A DNA stretch of 64,000 nt from positions 8,040,229 through 8,104,228 of the forward strand of contig NC_013131.1 of the NCBI RefSeq assembly GCF_000024025.1, given 5' to 3'. How positions within the stretch are numbered: position 1 is the first letter of the stretch; each line of letters starts with the position of its first letter. This stretch comes from Catenulispora acidiphila DSM 44928. GTDB lineage: Bacteria; Actinomycetota; Actinomycetes; Streptomycetales; Catenulisporaceae. Position numbers and translations under genes: made by a program. Shown one piece after another: positions 26,301-31,640 of the stretch. The notes beneath the pieces are model-generated. The model ran no database searches, was not told where the DNA came from, and saw only the letters and a program-made list of their open reading frames with translations.

Positions 26301-26347
26301 GGCCGGTGATCGCGCGCCGGGATTCTTCGTCGTGTCCTGATGTGCAT
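23324..26347 (-). CDS. Secreted GH66 dextranase with two FN3 domains and CBM2
   Basis: A 1007-residue exported endo-dextranase or cycloisomaltooligosaccharide-forming enzyme. An Arg-rich n-region and hydrophobic signal (about 1-48, ending SSAAPAAA) precede a beta-sandwich. The GH66 barrel follows: FPRYGYMTNN near 174, YHIDGLQFYDWQYNHD, DGFHGDTFGD with the presumed nucleophile D345, and LLYSELWPND with presumed acid/base E438. A beta-rich domain (about 560-680) leads to two FN3 modules (about 690-880) and a C-terminal CBM2 (about 905-1007, VQSDWGSGM..NGWTLGF). The ATG at 26347 is chosen over the longer open frame to 26503 because it starts the signal peptide. It follows the GH27 gene by 97 bases, probably in one operon. 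Confidence 0.9.
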   Translation of the reverse strand: MHIRTRRRIPARDHRPRAVRPSRHRAALAVAALAASVIGWMPGVSSAAPAAASGTSGDPGVARTQQVLASITTDKSRYAPGDTVSLTVNAANKTGSAISGGAVTLYFMTMQNAASASQAQTLNLGSGASSTLAFHWTAPSTDYTGYMVSAVATDSSGKALDSINVAVDVSSDWSRFPRYGYMTNNSFGNQGLSTSQAASIMSSMSNYHIDGLQFYDWQYNHDQPLCGTVSAPCSSWTDDGNQKTVYASAVKDLVTAAHNSNIVAMPYNAIFSADNGSCCGAPDYHTQGLGVSPSWGVYQDTNHSKPLAFFQWDYMDPSNPGWQQYLMGQQNAAIQAFDFDGFHGDTFGDPDTVDYNYNGQPAGVASDSCTTDTDGAHSTTPVHNVAGSATWLSGTFPSFLSYAKSALGSGKYLMFNPVTYDHAHCEANTSAVDLLYSELWPNDRDQYWDYGSLKTAIDQGFSESASASPTGRGKSLTVAAYTDFANGGGGTFNTPDVLLLDSTLFASGGSHEELGDNGLMLDYQEYRAGATPMSASLSQSVQNYYDFMTAYENLLRDGQTATNQTVAVSGQTVSSQATPGDVWAFTKQDADHEVIQLINMVGQSSNLWQTGACDMCSHITTPHPAPTQLTNVPVKYYFKNTPKAVMFASPDYNNGTTYSVPFTTGTDSGGSYVSFTVPSLNYWDMVYTSQTGPGDAPVLPGSGGTPTAPGAPGTPVASNITANSATLTWTAATAGSNPVAGYDVYRVGSPDAVVASSTGLSANVSGLSPSTSYQFYVKAKDSTGLTGSASGTTSVTTASGGSTPPGAPGTPAASNVTTSAATLTWTAAAAGSNPISGYQVFQVGNPDKVVASTGAGTLSATITGLSPSTAYQFYVKAKDSTGLTGSASGTTAVTTAGAPPPSTAKVTYAVQSDWGSGMSVAVTITNTGSTAINGWTLGFAFPGNQQVGSGWNANWSQNGHNVTATNQSFNGAIAPGASISIGFSGTYSGADAKPSAFTVNGLPATVG

Positions 26348-26444
26348 CGTGGCTCTTTCTGTGCCCGCTGGGCGGACACTGAGGGATTGTCGGCCGCCGC
26401 CCGCGGATGCGGGCAGCGGTTGGTGCTGGGGCGTCGTTCGCCGA

Positions 26445-29261
26445 TCACTGCGTGGTGGCGGGCTGCCCGTTGATCGTGAAGGCGGTCGGCTTGGCGTTGG
26501 CACCGCTGTAGGTACCGGTGAAGCCGATCTGGACCGAGGCGCCCGGGGCGATCGCGCCGTTGAAGGACTCGCTGGAGGCGGTGACGTTCGCGCCGCTCTG
26601 GGACCAGGTGGCGTTCCAGCCGTTGGTGACGTGCTGGTTGCCCGCGAAGGTGAATCCGAGGGTCCAGTTGTTGATCGCGCTGGTACCGGTGTTGGTGATC
26701 GTCACCAAGGCGCTGAAGCCCGAGCCCCAGTCGCTTTGGACGGCGTAGGAGACCGCGGCTCCAGCCGAAACCGCAGCCGTCGTCACGGTTTTCGTGGCTG
26801 AAGCGGCGCCGAGAGCTCCGGCGCTGTCCTTGGCCTTGACGTAGAAGCCGTACTGCGTGGCGCTCATCAGGCCACTGATGGTCGCGGTGAGGGTTCCGGC
26901 AGCGGTGGAAGCGACCACGGTGTCGGGCGATCCGACCTCGTAGACCTGGTATCCGGCGATCGCGTTGCTGCCAGCGGCTGCCGCGCTCCACGTCAGGGTC
27001 ACCGCGGTCGCGGTGATGGTGGACGCTGCCGGTGTGCCCGGTGCGCCGGGCGGGGTCGAGCCGCCGGAGCCGGCAGTGGTGACTGCCGTCGTTCCGGATG
27101 CGGCGCCGACGGTTCCCGCGCTGTCCTTGGCCTTGACGTAGAAGCTGTAGCTCGTCGCCGCAGTCAGGCCGCTGATGGTCGCGGTGAGGGTTCCGGCGGC
27201 GGTGGAAGCGACCACGGTGTCGGGTGATCCGACCTGGTAGACCTGGTATCCGGCGATCGGGTTGCTGCCCGCGGCTGCCGCGCTCCACGTCAGGGTCACC
27301 GCGTTGGAGGTGATGGCCGAAGCCGCCGGTGTGCCGGGGGCGCCGGGCGGGGTGGAGCCTCCTGAGGAGGCGCCGACTTGGATCGAGTCCAGATTCACTG
27401 ATCCGGAATCGGTGGAGGTGCGCTCCAGGGTGATCAGGTTCGTCCCCGCGGCCAGCGCGAGGTTGACGGTGACCGTGCTCCAGGTACCGGCGCCGCCGGT
27501 GCCCGGGAGGCTGACCGAGGTGCTGCCCGAGACCGTGCCCGCCACGTTCTTGGCCGATATGGTCAGGCTCGCGGCGCTGCCGGAGTTGGCGTATCGGATG
27601 GTGACCGGAGTCGTGCCGCCCGCACCGGTGACGCCGAAGACGACCCGGGCGCCGACGCTACCCAGTCCGTCCACGTAGCCGTTGCCGCTGAAGCCGGACG
27701 CGGCGTTGTCGAACATCGCCCCGCCGCCCCAGGCAGCCACCTGAGACTGGTAGACCGGCGCCCCGGACCCGGCCGGCGTGATCTTGATCAGGGACACCCC
27801 GTGCATCGGCAGGGACGCCGAATACGACGTCATCTGGCCCAGGTTGGTGTTGTTCCACACGTCGTGGACCGTGCCGCCGGCCGCGAGCCCCAGAGCGCCG
27901 GCGAAGTCGATCGACTTGGTGACGCTGGAGTAGGTGGTGTTGAACAACGCGACCAGCCAGGTGCCGTCGGGCAGCTGGCCCGTCCACGTCTCCGGGTCCC
28001 GGCTCGTGGGATCCGACGAGAACGGATTGGCGTTGTGGTAGTAGGGCTTGCCGACGAACCCGGCCTTGTTGATGTTCAGGATGTCGTTGTTCTGCCAGAA
28101 GCTGAGGTAGGAGCCGATGTTGTCGGACCGGTCGCCGACGATCAGCGGCGAGCCGGCCATGGCGAACAGTGTCAGTGCCGTGCGGCGCTCGTCATCGCTG
28201 CCGAAGCTGTTCATCTCCAGGACGTCGCCGTCCAGGATCATCTGACCGCGCCCGGAGATATCGGAGAAGCCGGTGAAGCCCAGGAACGGGGTGTGCCACT
28301 GGGTCCAGTAGTTCTGCCAGCTCGACCGGCCGCCGTCCAGGAAGTTCCAGCCGCCGCTGCCGCAGTCGTCGTCGATGCGGATCAGGTCGCCGTAGCGCCG
28401 CTCGTTCTGGCCGTGGTTGAGCAAGTTGGGCATCACGACACTGACTTCCAGCCCGTCCCCGGCGGCCTCGCTGATCCAGCCCAGGGCGGTGGCGTAGTTG
28501 GCGCTGCCGTGCGCCACGCCGACCGTGCCCTCGTTCTGGTCGTAGCCGGTCTCGTACCACGCCCAGAAGTCGCCGCGCAGGTAGACCGCGCCCAGCTGCT
28601 TGAAGTAGTTGACGTAGCCCTGGACGAACTCCTTGGCGCCGTCCTTGGTCACGTCCACCCAGTAGATCTCCTGGGTGCCCTTGTTCCCGCCGAAGAAGTC
28701 CCCCGCGGTGACGATCGACGAGATCGGGATGTCCGGACGCCCGACCACCGTCTTGGACGGGTCGTTGTACGCACTCTTGGTCACCCACAGGGGGTTGTAG
28801 TAGACCCCCATCTTCAGCCCGAGCCCGGACAGGTACGACGACATCCCGGCCCAGCCCATGGCCCAGCTGTCCTGGTAGTTCAGGATGTAGCCGTTGGAGT
28901 TGGTCGCCTGGGTGTAGTCGACCCAGCCGTCGGTACAGGCCATGTCGATGCCGTAGGGCTTGAGGTTCTTCGCCACCCAGGTGACGTTCGCCTGCCAGCT
29001 GGCCTGCGACTGAGCGTTGTTGTTCGGGTAGTCGTAGCCGTACGTGGACCAGTACAGCGGCCCGGAACCGCCCCGGGTGAACACGCTGTCACGATCGACT
29101 GAGTCCGTCCCCACCGCGGACACAGCCACAGCCGTCGAGCCCACCAGGGCGCCCCTGCCACGCGACGCAGCGGCCGCCGAACCGGAACCGGCCGACAGCA
29201 AAGACCCGCCGACCACCACCGTTCCGCCGACCTTGAGCAGATCTCGCCGTGAGATCGCCAT
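26445..29261 (-). CDS. Tat-exported GH27 enzyme (isomalto-dextranase-like) with CBM35-like, two FN3 and CBM2 domains
   Basis: A 938-residue secreted clan GH-D enzyme. The N-terminus MAISRRDLLKVGG is a twin-arginine signal. The catalytic barrel (about 65-430) shows GIDMACTDGWVDY, a nucleophile D231 in YLRGDFWAWYE, and a probable acid/base Asp in RIDDDCGSGGWNF (297-299). The substrate loop WYETGYD differs from ordinary alpha-galactosidases, and family GH27 also contains isomalto-dextranases. Next to a GH66 dextranase, that role is favoured over alpha-galactosidase. A beta-sandwich, a CBM6/35-like domain (about 505-640), two near-identical FN3 modules (about 640-825) and a CBM2 follow. GGAGGT stands five bases before the ATG. 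The substrate is inferred, not proven. Confidence 0.85.
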   Translation of the reverse strand: MAISRRDLLKVGGTVVVGGSLLSAGSGSAAAASRGRGALVGSTAVAVSAVGTDSVDRDSVFTRGGSGPLYWSTYGYDYPNNNAQSQASWQANVTWVAKNLKPYGIDMACTDGWVDYTQATNSNGYILNYQDSWAMGWAGMSSYLSGLGLKMGVYYNPLWVTKSAYNDPSKTVVGRPDIPISSIVTAGDFFGGNKGTQEIYWVDVTKDGAKEFVQGYVNYFKQLGAVYLRGDFWAWYETGYDQNEGTVGVAHGSANYATALGWISEAAGDGLEVSVVMPNLLNHGQNERRYGDLIRIDDDCGSGGWNFLDGGRSSWQNYWTQWHTPFLGFTGFSDISGRGQMILDGDVLEMNSFGSDDERRTALTLFAMAGSPLIVGDRSDNIGSYLSFWQNNDILNINKAGFVGKPYYHNANPFSSDPTSRDPETWTGQLPDGTWLVALFNTTYSSVTKSIDFAGALGLAAGGTVHDVWNNTNLGQMTSYSASLPMHGVSLIKITPAGSGAPVYQSQVAAWGGGAMFDNAASGFSGNGYVDGLGSVGARVVFGVTGAGGTTPVTIRYANSGSAASLTISAKNVAGTVSGSTSVSLPGTGGAGTWSTVTVNLALAAGTNLITLERTSTDSGSVNLDSIQVGASSGGSTPPGAPGTPAASAITSNAVTLTWSAAAAGSNPIAGYQVYQVGSPDTVVASTAAGTLTATISGLTAATSYSFYVKAKDSAGTVGAASGTTAVTTAGSGGSTPPGAPGTPAASTITATAVTLTWSAAAAGSNAIAGYQVYEVGSPDTVVASTAAGTLTATISGLMSATQYGFYVKAKDSAGALGAASATKTVTTAAVSAGAAVSYAVQSDWGSGFSALVTITNTGTSAINNWTLGFTFAGNQHVTNGWNATWSQSGANVTASSESFNGAIAPGASVQIGFTGTYSGANAKPTAFTINGQPATTQ
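26790..27370 (-). repeat. Tandem duplicated FN3 module, 297-bp period, inside the GH27 gene
   Basis: Two consecutive FN3-encoding segments begin with the same GCCGGTGTGCC string at 27325 and 27028. They encode almost the same protein (GYQVYQVGSPDTVVAS versus GYQVYEVGSPDTVVAS; GTLTATISGL in both). The GH66 gene carries a related but more diverged pair. This points to recent in-gene duplication and module exchange between the two enzymes. Confidence 0.8.
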
Positions 29262-29420
29262 ACCTACCTCCTGGAGCAATGGGAGTCCACGGCGCTGCGC
29301 CGCAGACCGCTTACACCGCCCACCAGTGCGCCAAAAGCGCACGTCGAAGGCACCTCCCGCGACGCAAGGGTCCTGAGAGAGTGCGGATCGGTGGAGCGGC
29401 AAGGGGGAGTCTGCGACCGT

Positions 29421-29446
29421 ATCTTTCGTGTGTCAAGAAAGTAAGG
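29421..29446 (-). promoter_or_regulatory. Putative ROK operator upstream of the GH27 gene
   Basis: ATCTTTCGTGTGT followed by CAAGAAAGTAAGG contains CTTTC-N9-GAAAG and the CAAGAAAGTAA core seen before the importer operon. It lies 160 bases upstream of the GH27 start and about 175 bases upstream of the divergent ATP-grasp start, so it could act on either. Confidence 0.5.
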
Positions 29447-29471
29447 GAACCTGCATGGCTCCCCCTGTGTC

Positions 29472-29525
29472 GACCAGCCGCCGACCAGCGGCTGACCTAC
29501 GGCCGACCAACGGCCGACCAGCGGG
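29472..29525. repeat. Short tandem CCGACCAGC-like repeats in the GH27/ATP-grasp intergenic region
   Basis: Five imperfect copies of an approximately 10-12 base unit (CGACCAGC, CCGACCAGCGGC, CGGCCGACCAACG, GGCCGACCAGCGG) lie in the 359-base gap between divergent genes. They could be slippage products or clustered binding sites. The remainder of 29262-29620 contains the operator-like element and no gene. Confidence 0.4.
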
Positions 29526-29620
29526 TAATCACCTCGCTTATTCGGCGCCGCCGCTTCCGGTGTCAGCCTGGAAGCACGCGCAACAAACGCCCCGTTTTGA
29601 GACTCTCCGGAGGTCGCACC

Positions 29621-30817
29621 ATGGAATCCGTGCTCGTACTCTCCTGGAAGGCGATCGGCAACGTACCCGCCGCGGTCAAGGAGCTCCGGGCCCGCGACCT
29701 GCGACCGGTCCTGGTCTCCAACCTGCCCGACGATCCCAACGCCCGCCTGTGCGACGAGCATGTCGTCTTCGACTGGGACGGTGAGGAGTTCTCAGCTCTC
29801 ACCGCGCAGATCGACGAGCGAGGCATCACGCCGACCGCCGTGGTCAGCATGATCGAGAAGCTGATCGAGTGGCACATCGCGCTCGCCGCGCACTACGGCG
29901 TTCCCGGCGGCGACGCCGGCCGCACGGCGCTGGCGAGCAAGACCCTGGTCAGGGAGCGTATGCGGTCCCTCGGCCTGTCCGACATCAGGTTCTCCGGCGA
30001 CCCGAGGTCGGTGGACTTCTTCCCCGCCATCGTCAAGCCCGCGCGGGAGTCGGCGGCCTCCTACCTGGTGAAGCGAGTGGAGGACCGGGCCGAGCTGCTC
30101 GCTCACCTCAAACACCTGGAGGAGTCCGGGGCGGGCGGTCTGGAACTGATCGCCGAGGAGTACCTTCCCGGCACCGAGTTCTCCGTGGACGGTCCCGTGG
30201 TCGACGGCCGCTATCACCCGCTGCTCGCCGTCGAGAAGGCCGACCACGACGACGCCAAGCACCACGACGCGGGGCTGTCGTTCCACCCGCCGCAGCACAG
30301 CCACGTGCGGGCCGGGGTACGGGACCTATGCGAGGCGATCAACACCCTGTGCGCCGACCGCGGCCTGGACCAGATCTGGCTGCACATCGAGGGCCGGAGC
30401 ACACCCGACGGACGCACCGAGCTCATCGAGATCAACCCCCGGCCCGGCGGTCACCACACCGGAATCCCCACCGCCATCCGCGAGCTCTACGGCATCGATG
30501 TGATCGCGGCGAACGTCTCCATGGCGCTGGGCGAGTACGCGCCGCAAGGCCTGGGACCGTTGCGCGAGCAGCCGATCATCGGGAACGTGGAGATGGAGGC
30601 CGAGGAACTCGGCACGGTCCAGGTCGTCACCACCGAGGCGGAACTGCTCGCCCTACCCGGCGTCATCGACGTGCGCGTGTCCGACGGCTACCGGGTCACC
30701 AGCCTGAGCCAGGAGAACTTCTTCTTCTCCCTCACGATGACCGCCGATTCCGTGGAGCAGCTTCGCGAACAGGCGGCGAGAGTCCTCGACAGCTTCGAAT
30801 ACCGCGTCAAGCCGTAG
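29621..30817 (+). CDS. ATP-grasp domain carboxylate-amine ligase-like protein
   Basis: A 398-residue ATP-grasp protein. An N-terminal Rossmann-like lobe (1-110) begins MESVLVLSWKAIGNVPAAV. The ATP-grasp core carries the lysine strand FFPAIVKPARESAASYLVK, the ELIAEEYLPGTEFSVDG strand and the metal/phosphate motif ELIEINPRPGGHH (about 265-285). The C-terminal part matches the extension of L-amino-acid ligase/BtrJ-type enzymes. CCGGAGG precedes the ATG by eight bases; the upstream open frame to 29249 lacks support. The amino acid or acid substrate is unknown. No biosynthetic partner genes are next to it, and it is followed at once by a strong hairpin. Confidence 0.85.
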   Translation: MESVLVLSWKAIGNVPAAVKELRARDLRPVLVSNLPDDPNARLCDEHVVFDWDGEEFSALTAQIDERGITPTAVVSMIEKLIEWHIALAAHYGVPGGDAGRTALASKTLVRERMRSLGLSDIRFSGDPRSVDFFPAIVKPARESAASYLVKRVEDRAELLAHLKHLEESGAGGLELIAEEYLPGTEFSVDGPVVDGRYHPLLAVEKADHDDAKHHDAGLSFHPPQHSHVRAGVRDLCEAINTLCADRGLDQIWLHIEGRSTPDGRTELIEINPRPGGHHTGIPTAIRELYGIDVIAANVSMALGEYAPQGLGPLREQPIIGNVEMEAEELGTVQVVTTEAELLALPGVIDVRVSDGYRVTSLSQENFFFSLTMTADSVEQLREQAARVLDSFEYRVKP

Positions 30818-30871
30818 CCGTCTTGGTGGGACTCCGCGGGGACGATCGCGGAGTCCCACCAAGACGGCTAC
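30814..30871 (+). terminator. 25-bp perfect hairpin overlapping the ATP-grasp stop codon
   Basis: A perfect 25-bp inverted repeat (arms 30814-30838 and 30847-30871; left arm begins GTAGCCGTCTTGGTGGGACT) encloses an 8-base loop. The left arm contains the TAG stop of the ATP-grasp gene. It stands between convergent genes and can terminate both directions. Confidence 0.8.
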
Positions 30872-30907
30872 GCGCACTTCCGTGGTGGCTGCGTCAGGAC
30901 TGCATGG

Positions 30908-31351
30908 TCAGGACTGCACGGCGACGTCCCCGTCTGCACCGTCGCTGGATACCGACTCCACCTCGCGCTCGTGCTCGCGCTCACGCTCGCGCGTCGTCTC
31001 CGGCACGGGGCGCGTGTCTTCGTCGCGGAGGTCATCATCGGCGATGACGTCACGATCCCTGCGGGAGCTGAGTCGGCGCGTGCGCCGTGCGCCCCGGACA
31101 CCGTCGCGCCGGGCTTGGGCTCGAAGCTGAAGATCCCTGCGCACACCGGCGAGGAGCAAAACCAGACCGAGCATGGCAGCCGCGCCGACAACGGCGCCCC
31201 AGAAGAACAGCTGGCCGGACGAGCCGTGCATGACACGCCCGAAGGCGTCGAACCCGCCAGGGATCTGATGGCCGGCGCCGCGGTTGTCCGCCACGGCAAC
31301 AGTGCCGACGACGCCGGCGGCGACCAGGATGATGAGGCCGAGAATGAGCAT
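30908..31351 (-). CDS. Small two-helix membrane protein with charged tail (hypothetical)
   Basis: A 147-residue protein with membrane helices at about 1-22 (MLILGLIILVAAGVVG) and 45-70 (LFFWGAVVGAAAMLGLVLLLAGV). An Arg-rich segment follows, then a Glu/Arg-rich tail (TREREREHEREVES). The ATG at 31351 with AAGGAAG six bases upstream is preferred to an upstream in-frame start at 31402. Similar short membrane proteins are common in actinomycetes with no known function. Confidence 0.7.
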   Translation of the reverse strand: MLILGLIILVAAGVVGTVAVADNRGAGHQIPGGFDAFGRVMHGSSGQLFFWGAVVGAAAMLGLVLLLAGVRRDLQLRAQARRDGVRGARRTRRLSSRRDRDVIADDDLRDEDTRPVPETTREREREHEREVESVSSDGADGDVAVQS

Positions 31352-31589
31352 ACTGACTTCCTTGATCGGCCGACCCGAAAGGCCGGAGACGGACAGGGAC
31401 ACCTGACCCGAAACCGTCGACCGCGATCAAGCAGATAACATCGGCGAATCCCGAATCAGCCGTCCGCCATACCCGGCAATCCGAGAACCAACCGGTAAAC
31501 CGGCCTACCATCCACCGCAGATGTGCCGGCTTGCGCCATGCCGAGACACCAGCGCACTTAGGCGCCGACTCTCTTCGCCCGGCAGCTTA

Positions 31590-31621
31590 GCCACCGCGGC
31601 GCCGGTAAACGCCGCGGTGGC
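31590..31621 (-). terminator. 12-bp perfect hairpin after the DUF4965 gene
   Basis: GCCACCGCGGCG and CGCCGCGGTGGC flank an 8-base loop, 20 bases downstream of the stop codon at 31641 on the minus strand. 31352-31589 shows no gene. Confidence 0.75.
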
Positions 31622-31640
31622 CCGTCCTGCTGCGACAGGC

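Noticed and set aside
23468-26473. 1001-codon open frame on the plus strand
   Set aside because: Antisense to the GH66 gene; translation is Arg/Gly/Val-rich with no domain, a by-product of high GC.
29472-29525. Possible CRISPR-like array
   Set aside because: Units are only 10-12 bases, imperfect and without spacers of constant length.
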